Positions 23,020-32,284 of a stretch of DNA of 64,000 nt are shown here, piece after piece. Both the position numbers and the translations under genes were made by a program. The stretch's first letter is position 1, and each line of letters begins with the position of its first letter. Under the pieces are notes generated by a model. The model ran no database searches and was not told where the DNA came from. It was given only the letters and a program-made list of their open reading frames with translations. The stretch is from Clarkia xantiana subsp. parviflora (Eukaryota > Streptophyta > Magnoliopsida > Myrtales > Onagraceae). The stretch is from the NCBI GenBank assembly GCA_036873135.1, contig JAPTYO010000011.1:5254298-5318297 (forward strand), read 5' to 3'.

Positions 23020-23661
23020 TGCTGGGACCTAGACTGGACAGAGAGTCGGATCCTGGTAAATGCGCTCCGGGTTTCCGATGTAGCGGGTCTTCGCACGTGC
23101 TGGGATACGTGTGTCTTCGAACACATGCACGAGGGGCAGTATCGCACGCCACACAAAGGGGGGTGGAGTGCGATGAACCCTCTCCGGAGCTTAAATTAGA
23201 ATTTGTAGAGAGAGAAAACTAGAGAGAATTCAGAGCTTCGGCGTCGTTTTAGTTGTGAAATGAATGATCAAGGCTCCTATTTATAGGAAACCTTGAAATC
23301 AGAACGGGTTTTGAACGGTCCAACGTCGGTTTTATTGTGAAAATGTGAACCGAACGTGGACGAGCATGAAGTTGACGCCAGAGAGTCCGATACATGTTAT
23401 GTGCGCATATAGGAGTCACGCGTATTCCTAGACGCAATCCGGACTCCGGTCCGGATTGTGAGACAATCCGGAATCCGGTCTGAATTGTGAGACAATCCGG
23501 TCCGGATTGTGAGACAATCTGGACGAGTCCCTTGCTCGGGATACACGCGCGCGTATCCCGGACCGTTTTGGATTTACGGATGATTATTTTAGAACCGTTT
23601 GGTGAGTGTAGGCGAAGTTCGAATAATATAAAACGAACCCGAATCGGACGTATACCCATCA
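23020..23661 (-). repeat. 5' LTR of decayed Tat element
   Basis: Its borders are TG...CA ('tgctgggacctagactgg' to 'gtatacccatca'). The outer end 'cccatca' matches the outer end of the intact Tat LTRs. It contains short repeats of 'tgagacaatccgg' at 23,458-23,520. Confidence 0.65.
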
Positions 23662-24559
23662 TTACCCAAATATACCCACAACGATGGGAGGATATATGCT
23701 TCAACGCACGCCCCTAAACTAAAGGCATGGGGGCAAATTTGGGCAACCGCTACATAGCAGGAAAGTCATCCTCCAAACTTTTACATTATGCATCTTATTA
23801 GAAGCAACTATATTATGCTTATTATCTCTATTTTTAGAAGAATTAGGCTTGCCCGAAAATTACTTTCCGCCCAAGCCCAGGGGGGCAGGGGAGTACTAGG
23901 CAGCACCATATTTGCTTCACTATTTTACTGCACAAATACTAACGCCCTAGCGGCTACAATTAGACTCACTTAGAATCTCCAAATTCCGAGTCAAAACTGT
24001 GGTGGTTATCACCCAACTTACATACTAAAACGCGGTGGCTAACACCCGACATAAACTAGAGCAGACGCGTCTTATAACTCAAACTCGGATCTATATCTGG
24101 TTATAACTCAAACTCGGATCTATATCTGATTACAATAATATGCGTAAAGGTCTCTCATTTACAACTCAAACGAGCAAATCGTTCAAGGTCTAACGACCAC
24201 AACTGACGTGTTACGCTCTAGCACCAACGGTGCATCTTTATACCCGAATTGGGATTCATTTTCTGGCAAACAAGCCATTCACAAGGGCAAACGTCCCATA
24301 TTACAACTCACTGTCGTTCATTCGATCAAGTGTGTAGTTTACTTACAACATGCGAGCATGATCCTTAGATCTGGCCCACAAACGTATTAAATGATAGAAG
24401 ACCTTCCAGGAGCAGAAACAAGAAGACTTCAACCATTTTCTAGGGAACCATTACCCCTTACAAAAATTACAAGTAGCTTCTGGGCACCACCAATGTGTTA
24501 TGCCCAAAGCTCAAAATCTATCAAATGCGCGGTTATATCACTCCTGCTGCTACTGTAAC

Positions 24560-25100
24560 TACAACAACTCCCAGGCGTGCAGGTATATCCTGCCGCCCTG
24601 ACTATTCCTATTACGACATCAGGCGCGCTGGTATATCACTCTTGCCGCCTTGACTATTCCTATTGCGATATCAGACGAGTAGGCTCGCAAGTATATCATT
24701 CAAGCCGTATATTACGACATCAGGTGCGTAGGTATATCACTCCTACCGCCATGATCTGGTGATCAGGCATATTGCAACGTTATATTACAATCTCTTGATC
24801 AGGTGTGTAGCTATATCACTCCTACCGCCATGATCCGATGATCAGGCTCATCGCCATATTATTGTCATATTATATTATGATTCCCCGATCAGGCGCGTAT
24901 GTATATCACTCATACAAACATGATCCGGTGATTAATCTTATCTTCATATTATTTCCATATTATATTACAATTCATCGATCAGGTGCGTAGGTATATCACT
25001 CCTACCGCCATGATACGATGATCAGATTATTTCAATATTACATTATGATTCCCCAATCAGGTGTGAATGTATATCATTCCTACAACAGTGATCATCCGAT
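24560..25100. repeat. ~75-95 bp tandem array
   Basis: The unit 'gatcaggtgcgtaggtatat' plus 'cactcctaccgccatgat' recurs about seven times with diverged AT-rich linkers. Confidence 0.8.
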
Positions 25101-25135
25101 TAGGCACGAAGCCATATTATATTTACAACCACAAA

Positions 25136-25290
25136 TTTCAAGGTGGATATCATGTCCACGAACATCATGGTGGCTATCATGTCCACGAACATCATGGTGG
25201 CTATCATGTCCACGAACATCAAGGTGGCTATCATGTCCACATGTATTCAAGTGGCTATCATGTCCACGTATTTCAAGATGGCTACCGCCT
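25136..25290. repeat. 27-bp tandem array (related to 3226-3440)
   Basis: About five to six units contain 'gtggctatcatgtccacgaa', with the same core and 27-bp period as the array at 3.2-3.4 kb. Confidence 0.9.
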
Positions 25291-25329
25291 GAAGAGGGTA
25301 GTGACACCATTGAAAAGGGAGGCGAGAGA

Positions 25330-25875
25330 TCCACCCTTCTTGCAAAGGTGTTTGTACAAAGATACGGCCATCCTATAACTACTCCACGGGAGTCTTACGT
25401 AAAAGGGTAGGTGGACGAACCTCCCTTCATGCAAAGGTGTTCGTACAAAGATACGACCATCCTATAACTACTCCACGGGAGTCTTACGTAAAAGGGTAGG
25501 TGGACGAACCCTTCATTCAAAGGTGTTCGACCCGATAAAGGCGGGCATCCGATAACTACTCCACGAGAGTAATATTTTACGTGAAAGGGTTGGTGGACGA
25601 AGCACCCTTCATGCAAATGTATTCGTACAAAGAGACGATCATCCTAAAACTACTCCACGGTAGTAATATTTTACATAAAAGAGTAGGTGGATGAACCACC
25701 CTTCATTCAAAGGCGTTCGGCCCGATAAAGGTGACCATCCGATAACTACTCCACGGGAGTAATATTTTACATGAAATGATTGGTGGACAAACCACCTTTC
25801 ATGCAAAGGTGTTTGTACAAAGAGACGATCATCATAAAAATACTCCACAGGAGTAATATTTTACGTGAAATAATT
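25330..25875. repeat. ~85-110 bp tandem array
   Basis: About five to six copies of 'actactccacgggagt' followed by 'tacgtaaaagggtaggtgga' and 'tgcaaaggtgttcgtacaaa' occur. They lie directly upstream of the polypurine tract. Confidence 0.85.
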
Positions 25876-25946
25876 GTGTAATGGAGGCATGTTCATTCAG
25901 CTCAGAGCCTAATGCAAACAAAGCCTCCATCAGCCTCGGGGGCAAA

Positions 25947-26300
25947 TGATGGATATTGATTTAATCATGTTGATTTGATACCATAACAGCCTTTTACTAT
26001 AAATAGTATGATAACATAACGGCCAACCGGCTATAAATATTTAGCTGTCATAATAATAATTGACTATAATATTCTGTTAACATAACGACAATCGTCAATA
26101 AATGGTCATATACCATAATAGTTATTATAGTCTTTTATATAAATAATTTTCTTATGAACATGAGAGAAATATGACAAATGATATGAAAAATTATATACAA
26201 CCTAAAATAGTGATCTCTCTTTTGTATGAACGGTAGGATCGTCAGGTTCGCCCTGGTATTGTCCTTTTTTGCAGATGTGTACCCGAAATTTGAAGACTAA
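25947..26300 (+). repeat. LTR start (right end not defined)
   Basis: 'tgatggatattgatttaat' begins directly after the tract 'ctcgggggcaaa'. The element at 44,494 has the same arrangement ('ctcgggggcatg' then 'tgatggatatacgcc'). A TATA-like 'tataaata' lies at 25,998-26,005. I could not place the CA end or a second copy, so the 3' limit given here is arbitrary. Confidence 0.55.
25998..26005 (+). promoter_or_regulatory. TATA box of the LTR starting at 25,947
   Basis: 'tataaata' lies 51 bp into the LTR, where a U3 promoter would be expected. A second 'ctataaatattt' follows about 30 bp downstream. Confidence 0.45.
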
Positions 26301-27028
26301 GGAGCTCGGAGACATCGCGGAAATCTTCTCGACAAATTCAGATTCCAACATTTAGCAAGCAATGTTCGATTTCGCAAAAATCCCGAAATTTGGGTGAGTA
26401 ACCCTAAAATCTGGGCAAGAACGTCACCTATTTTGCTCCGATTGGCTTGGATCTTCCTTATGCTTCGAATGAATTGATCCAGCATATCATTAGACTCAAA
26501 GCGTCGGGCTTAATCCTCAGGCGTCACCGACCACCATCCATGTTGCGCCAACGAGCTTAATTCAAATGGGATGTTATCAACTCCGACGTTGATTATTACT
26601 TCGACCAGACATGTGTTCGATTTCCTGTCGATTCAAATTTACATGAGCCCAGCACCTCCAAATCAGACACAAAGTGGATTGCTGAGACTTCGGCCGCCTA
26701 AATCAATGCCGGCGGTGTGATCGAGAATTCCGGCGACGTAGTCGGTTCATGGCCATCGACCCATTGTCGTGTCCCATCTAGCACCTAGGGTTGTCCTCGG
26801 ATAATCCTCAGCCCGACTCCATGTATCCAAACAAAAAGAAACATCGTGAGGTTAATTGCATGAGTTTAAATGTTCACGTTTATCATATTTCTATTTCCAT
26901 ATTATATTATATATATTAATAACTTAATCAAGTTAATACAACTGGCTGTGAGGGTGAGGATGACGGAAAATACGATCCCGAAACGCGAAACTGCTCATCG
27001 AGAGGGATTTGTCTTTGTCTCCGGTAAG
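26301..27028. other. unassigned DNA
   Basis: No supported gene was found. It may hold the rest of the LTR that begins at 25,947. Composition changes from GC-richer (26.5-26.8 kb) to AT-rich (26.85-26.94 kb). Confidence 0.25.
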
Positions 27029-27229
27029 CTAAGCGATGACTTCCTCAACGGCAGTCTTAGCCATGACATTGCACCCGGAGGAGGGATCTGGTCTGCCGGA
27101 GAAGCGATGGTCTTGTTTTTGTAGCTTTTTCAGAAAGCTTGCATACATGGCGGCTCTTTTTTGTCCAAAGTCGGGCGGGAGAGACGAGTCGTCGGGTCGG
27201 GTCGGATTAATTAAATCTGAATCGACCAT
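27029..27229 (-). CDS. short hypothetical ORF, possible exon
   Basis: The minus-strand ATG at 27,229 opens 66 codons ending in TAG. The peptide has a polar, Pro/Asp-rich head followed by a basic, amphipathic segment (AAMYASFLKKLQKQDH) and AKTAVEEVIA. Composition is host-like rather than retroelement-like, and no repeat was noticed. I do not recognise a family. It sits 340 bp left of the intact Tat element and could be the remains of a gene or a chance ORF. Confidence 0.25.
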   Translation of the reverse strand: MVDSDLINPTRPDDSSLPPDFGQKRAAMYASFLKKLQKQDHRFSGRPDPSSGCNVMAKTAVEEVIA

Positions 27230-27563
27230 GCGCAGACAAGTGACAGCTTGACAAAGACACGTACGTGCAGGTTCTCAAAAGAGAGGTATTCGGCCCAAGC
27301 GGGCTTCAAGCTGGGCCCTTTATTCAAAAGAGGAACCCGTAAGCTCAAGCAAGGAAAGAATCAGGGAGCAGATTCCAATCGAAGCTCTCTCAACTCAACC
27401 CTCGCCTGCCAGACCGACCTGGCCATTCAGAATTGGGGTTTCTCGGCTTCTGAGCTCAGTTTAGGATTGCTTGATCTCGCCGGCTGGAACGTTTCGATGC
27501 TAGCTTCCTCCCCGATTTCATTCAACCGACAAATTAATTACATTTGTCATAAAAAACGGGATG

Positions 27564-27568
27564 AGCCG
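27564..27568. repeat. target-site duplication AGCCG, left copy
   Basis: 'agccg' directly precedes the left LTR and is repeated directly after the right LTR (38,559-38,563). It shows a clean insertion of the whole element. Confidence 0.9.
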
Positions 27569-28215
27569 TGTTGGATCACGGCGGGAACTCCGGTTACGGT
27601 GACGGATTCCTTAGCTCCTCGTAATCCTGCAGAAGGGGATAGAGGGCAGTGGCCCAGAATCCCTCTCCGATGCTTAACGTAAGTATGGCGATCAACAGAA
27701 TAGGCAAGCAGTGTGAGTGTGTGTAAAACGTAACCCTAATCTGGAATAACTTCCCTCCTTTTATAGAGGGAGGTTATCCCAGTTACCTGATTAGGTGGTT
27801 GGATTGTGATCCGCTATTCCACGTATCTCGCCATATATTCTGCCCTGTATCTCGTACAGTTATTCGTATCCCGCGTATCTCGCCCATTATACCACCACTA
27901 TAATCGTGGCGAGATTTCCGGGATTGTGCTCTTACTGGCGAGTCTCGATCGTTATCGGAGACTCCCAAGTTACATCGTTTGAGGATTCGGTTTTGGGGAG
28001 TGGTGTCAACTCCCATATCGGGACCGACTACGTCCAGGTCCGATATCTTCGAGGCTCTTCCCTGTCGGAGCCATACTTGCTCGTGGCCATTCAGTGTCGG
28101 GGCCTCCTTCCGTCGGAGCCCTTAGCCTTCCAGCAGCCCAGCTCCTAGCCCATTAGGCCTAGTCGCCGTTTAGCCAATCGTTAAGGGGCCTAACGGCCTT
28201 CGCCAGGGCCCATCA
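27569..28215 (-). repeat. 3' LTR of intact Tat element
   Basis: On the plus strand this runs 'tgttggatcacgg' to 'gggcccatca'; read on the minus strand it starts TGATGGGCC and ends CCAACA. It appears identical to 37,912-38,558. A TATA motif (ctataaaa on the minus strand) lies at 27,759-27,766. Confidence 0.95.
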
Positions 28216-28230
28216 TCTGCCCCCAAGACG
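28216..28230 (-). other. polypurine tract of intact Tat element
   Basis: On the minus strand 'cgtcttgggggcaga' directly precedes the 3' LTR start TGATGGG. Purine runs of this 'gggggca' type also precede the LTRs at 25,947 and 44,494. Confidence 0.8.
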
Positions 28231-28596
28231 TGAGGGACTTATAGTGCATCGCGTCTTCCGACATCGGACTCTTCCGCGTCTCCATCGGAGGCCTTTGCCT
28301 TGGATCTTTTCAAGATCTTCTGGGATCCTGTTTGGATTCGAAGGGGTTTTTTGAAAAGGTTAGCATTAAATGCTGATAGGAGGTGAGGGAACGTTTTGGG
28401 CTCTGCAGGCCCGCCTGTTGAAAAAGCACTTTTCAGCCGTTCCAATGCGTCATTACTTTTGTCTTATCTGTTCTGACGGTTCAGATTAAAACCGTTCCTA
28501 TTTTCCGAATCGGCACGTTTCCCCTTGGACGATCGTGATTGAATCGTTTCGAATTCTGTGGCTCAGATTTTCCACCCCTTCAGTTTCCTTTTCTCT

Positions 28597-28603
28597 TATA
28601 AAA
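28597..28603 (+). promoter_or_regulatory. TATA box of the antisense accessory gene
   Basis: 'tataaaa' lies about 155 bp upstream of the accessory ATG and 380 bp inside the left LTR border, in a pyrimidine-rich context ('cttttctcttataaaaccct'). It is oriented to drive plus-strand transcription, opposite to gag-pol. Position and context fit a plant class II promoter. Confidence 0.6.
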
Positions 28604-28757
28604 CCCTAGCCCCAAGCACTGTTTTACCTTTCTTTTACTTCCTCCTCTTTGTGATCCCAAGAGCCGTAATTCTCCAGATTTCAAGTTTTCACCGGCGATT
28701 CGAGTTTTTACCAGTGTTTCAGGCACTTCAGGCTTCTCCGATCAGGACTCAGTCACT

Positions 28758-31482
28758 ATGTCTGGTAAGATTCTTCTCCTTATTGTTCCTTTCCTTTTCA
28801 TCTTCGATTTTCCTAGGTTTCAATTTTCCCCTTCCTCCTTCCTCGACGATTTTCAGCCGAGGGATCTGCTACTGCTGGACCACCCTTCGTCTTCAAGTAC
28901 TTGAAGAACTCCCTCGCGCCTATTAATTACGAGAGGGCTTGTAACGAGTGTGGCATATTTGAATCTTCCTTTGGGGCTCGTTATCCTTACGAGGAGTCCC
29001 AGTTCAATTCTCGCAATACTCAAGTTACGCTCCCCAAAGGAGACGAAGTGTTTATCTCTCCGGGGCAAATTCGTGCGGGGATTCGACTCCCCTTTTGTCC
29101 AAGCTGGGTAGAGTTGTGCAATCACTACAAAACCTACCCCACGACCTTCTCCCCCCATGCGATTCGTACGTGGATTGCCTTCCAGGTGTGGTGCGACATC
29201 AATGCAGAAGATTGGAGTTATAGCCTGGAGCTTTGGCGGGTCCTCTATAAGATGACTTGCAACAAGGATGGGATCTGCTCCTTTTCTCCCCGTCAACCTG
29301 AGGGGACCGACGAGCAGTACAAGGAGATGGGTTGGGACAGGAGGGTGTCCTGGAAGATCTGCAAGGAGCGGGCCATCATCTCCGACAAAGGGAACGATAA
29401 TGCCAATTGGAAGGAGCAATATTTCTTCATCCAGCCTGGTCCCATTGAGTGGCCGAGGACCATCGTGGAGGCTGATCCTCCCGTGTCTTTCCGTTCGTGG
29501 TCAGAACAGACTCGGAGAGCCTTGATGCTTATCCAGGCTCGTCGCTGGGAGGAGGGTTACCAGCCCTTCGAGGCCACCTCTGTCACTGACCAACAGCGGG
29601 TCAAGATTGGGATTATGCTGATCGATCCCATGGCTGGGGGAAAAGTTCGTGACGGTGTTTCCAATGTAATTCTCTGGGTAATCTTCTAATTGTTTCTTTT
29701 TTACTGCTTACAGCCCCTCGAGCATCGCTGACCGTCCGTCTGTTTCAGGAGGATACCGATGCCTCCCACTCACTGAAGCGCAAGAAGAAGCCTTCCCACC
29801 GAAAGACTTCTGCCACTTCGGGGCCGTCCAAGAAGAAGGCAAAGACCTCTGAGGCCCCCACCTCCGAGGGGCGGACTAATGTGGATGTTGTTCGGTCCGC
29901 CTTCAACGTCCGCTCCGAAAAGGAAGGTAAGGAAGTCTTTCGTGCTATTAAAAGATATAGGGAGTTAGTACCTCGGGATCTTCAAGCCTCCGATATGGAA
30001 GGACGAATTAGGGATGTCGGGAATATCCTTCGAGGGGAAACTCCACATGTTCTCGAGGCGGGCTATTATGACTTTTTCGGCAGAGAAAGATTTATGGAGC
30101 GTTGTTTAATCTGGCACACTGATATCAAATTAATCCCTCGACTTATTCGCCCCGCTGCAGGTCCTGCGGACGTCGCCCCTGCTGCAGCTGGCTCGGACTC
30201 TGTGCCTGCGGCGGAGCCGGTGGTGGAGGATGCCCCGACGGAAGACCGGGGCGAATTCGGTCGGGTGACCAGCTTGGAGGACTCCCCTTCCGGTGATCGA
30301 GCTGAGGAGGAAGGCCTCATCCTCCGAGGGGAATCAAGGTTGACTCCCGTGAAGTCATCCGGTGGGAAGGCATCTCCACTTCCTACCACGCCGCCATCAT
30401 CTTCTGCTCTACCATCCTCGCCAGTTAGGGGTGTGACCCCCGAAGCTCGAGTGAGTGAGGAAGCTGAGGAGCCTCGCCTGGTAGTACCTCCGCTCCCCTT
30501 GGACGAGGACTACTATCGGGCCTTCTCTTCGGACCAGGGCTCCGAGCCTTGGAGACCGGTGGAGTCCCTTCAGGGAATCCCTCTGCATCGGGGGTGCCAG
30601 GAGAAGAACCTGGCCTTGCATTTGGTGTCGGGCTCGGTCCCGCCCTCTTTGAGGCGTCCCCTTTCTCTGGAAGGGGAAGACATCGATGCTGACATCCGGC
30701 AGATGGCTATCCGTCGGATAGAGGTAAGCGAATCTTTCTTTTGTTCATCTGGGGGCGTTCCGATTTTTGAGTACTAAGCTACATTTTCTTTTCAGGAAAT
30801 CGCGGACCAGGATCGTTGCTTCGGCTACATCCTGTCTTTGCGGGCGGCGTTGGAGCGAGAGCGGGCCAACTCCAACCTCGAGAGCTTGACCAAGCTCCAG
30901 GAGGACCTAGCTGCCTCCGAGGCGTCAAGGCTCCGAGCGGAGGAGGGCGAAAGGCGGGCTGAGGAGCTCCGAGCCAAGCTCACTCAAGAGGCTCAATCCC
31001 AACAGCGGCAGATTCTAAGTCTTGAGAGCTCGCTCAAGCGGGAGCAGCAGGCGGCCATGGCGGATCGGGGCCAGTTTGCTTTCGAGAAGGCGGCGTTGCA
31101 GGAGACTGCGGAGCGGCTGAAGCTCGAGAAGCAGAGGGCCGTCGCGGGGCTAGAAGAGGCGAGGGCGGAGCTAGAAGAGGCGAGGGCGGATCACTCCGCC
31201 CAATTAACAAACGCGAAGGTCCAAGGTCGCGAGGAGTACCGAAGCTCGGAGGACTTTAAGGAGGATGCGGCGAAGCATTGTCAAGAAGACCTACAGAACG
31301 CCATCCTCGATATTGTTGAAGAGCTCAATGAGACTTACGGGGACTCCATCGACTTGAGAAAGTCCAAGACTCTCGGCCCAGCCGCAGAAGCGTATTTCAA
31401 CCTTCCTTCCGAAAGCTCCTCCGAAGACGCCGATGAGTCTGCCCCCCCAAAGCCTTCCGAAGATTCAGCCCCTGGTGTTTAA
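28758..31482 (+). CDS. antisense accessory protein of Tat element, spliced, about 829 aa
   Basis: Four exons give one open frame. Exon 1 is 28,758-28,764 (ATGTCTG). Exon 2 is 28,857 to 29,677 (alternative donor at 29,666; both keep frame). Exon 3 is 29,749-30,723. Exon 4 is 30,796-31,482. Introns begin gtaag/gtaat/gtaag and end in Y-rich-cag, and all joins are in frame. Exon 2 carries a globular domain (LPFCPSWVELCNHYKTYPTT, WIAFQVWCDINAEDWSYSLE, VSWKICKERAII) of the kind annotated in plants as 'putative gypsy type transposon domain'. Exon 3 starts with a Lys-rich, nuclear-signal-like patch (LKRKKKPSHRK, PSKKKAK), then a Pro/Ser/Glu-rich linker. Exon 4 is a long coiled coil (about 30,840-31,210), then EYRSSEDFKED and an acidic Ser-rich tail. 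It lies between pol and the 3' LTR on the opposite strand, with its own TATA. Its function is unknown; a chromatin or regulatory role is speculation. Confidence 0.8.
28765..28856 (+). other. intron 1 of the accessory gene
   Basis: The donor is gtaagattc and the acceptor tttcag, with pyrimidine-rich content. Removal joins ATGTCTG to CCGAGGGATC and gives M-S-A-E-G-S in frame with the long exon-2 frame, whose sequence has no ATG of its own near its start. This supports the splice. Confidence 0.75.
29678..29748 (+). other. intron 2 of the accessory gene
   Basis: The donor gtaatc is at 29,678 (or gtaatt at 29,666) and the acceptor is tgtttcag at 29,748. Unspliced, the frame meets a stop at 29,687; spliced, it continues E-D-T-D-A-S-H-S-L-K-R-K. 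Confidence 0.7.
30724..30795 (+). other. intron 3 of the accessory gene
   Basis: The donor is gtaagcg and the acceptor ttttcttttcag. Unspliced, the frame ends at 30,777; spliced, IRRIE continues EIADQDRCFGYIL into the coiled-coil exon. Confidence 0.75.
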
Positions 31483-31639
31483 AATCTTAAGTCCTTGTAC
31501 TTCTTTTTATTATCCTTTTTGTACCGAACCTTTTGGGCCCTCGAGCCTTCTAAGAATGTTTTCTTTTTCGGTTATGCTCCCCGTAACTCTTCTATCGGAT
31601 CCTAAGGCTTTCGGTTGTCCTACGACGCTTTAAAAGCGA

Positions 31640-32170
31640 ACCTTAAAGGCTTAAGGACATTTCGGTCGTCCAATGACGCTTTTTAATCGAACCTTAATAA
31701 TTTAAGGATTTTTCGGACGTCCAATGACGCTTTTTAATCGGACCTTAATAACTTAAGGATTTTTCGGACGTCCAATGACGCTTTTTAATCGGACCTTAAT
31801 AACTTAAGGATTTTTCGGACGTCCAATGACGCTTTTTAATCGAACCTTAATAACTTAAGGATTTCTCGGACGTCCAATGACGCTTTTTAATCGGACCTTA
31901 ATAACTTAAGGATTTCTCGGACGTCCAATGACGCTTTTTAATCGGACCCTAATAACTTAAGGATTTTTCGGACGTCCAATGACGCTTTTTAATCGGACCT
32001 TAATAACTTAAGGATTTCTCGGACGTCCAATGACGCTTTTTAATCGGACCTTAATAACTTAAGGATTTTTCGGACGTCCAATGACGCTTTTTAATCGGAC
32101 CTTAATAACTTAAGGATTTTTCGGACGTCCAATGACGCTTTTTAATCGAACCTTAATAACTTAAGGATAA
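31640..32170. repeat. 51-bp tandem array between convergent gag-pol and accessory gene
   Basis: About ten near-identical 51-bp units are built on 'cggacgtccaatgacgcttt' and 'ttaataacttaagga'. The array starts ~155 bp after the accessory stop codon and ends ~115 bp before the gag-pol stop codon, so it separates the 3' ends of two convergent transcripts. High similarity between units indicates recent amplification. Confidence 0.95.
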
Positions 32171-32284
32171 CTTAGGAACACTTTGATCAGAAGTAACCTC
32201 TTTATTGATTGATGTCTTTAACATGATATGCACCACTCAGGGCGACTTGATTACATCGTTGCGCCTCTACGGACGACTTATTTG

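Larger units (their letters stand above)
17129..23661 (-). mobile_element. decayed Tat/Retand-type Ty3/gypsy element, internally deleted
   Basis: On the minus strand, starting from the right, it has a 5' LTR (23,020-23,661), a primer site of the tggcgtcgtc type, gag and protease. On the plus strand at its left lies a coiled-coil exon (17,254-17,850) that corresponds to the C-terminal part of the antisense accessory gene of the intact element at 27,569-38,558. RT, both RNase H modules, integrase and the 3' LTR are missing. The layout (gag-pol and an opposing accessory ORF separated by repeats) matches the intact element and identifies the lineage. The left end is cut by the LARD LTR. Confidence 0.8.
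23662..25946 (+). mobile_element. internal non-coding part of another LTR element, ending in a polypurine tract
   Basis: No coding domain is present. The first ~250 bp match 46,530-46,775 ('ggaggatatatgct', 'acgcacgcccctaa', 'gctacatagcaggaaagtca', 'attaggcttgccagaaaat'). Tandem arrays follow, and the segment ends 'gcctcgggggcaaa', a polypurine tract just before an LTR start. The decayed Tat LTR abuts at 23,661, so that element probably inserted into this older one. Confidence 0.6.

Noticed and set aside
27783..28148. ORFs inside the Tat LTRs (also at 38,126-38,491)
   Set aside because: They occur identically in both LTRs because the LTRs are duplicates; they have no features of a gene and overlap on opposite strands.
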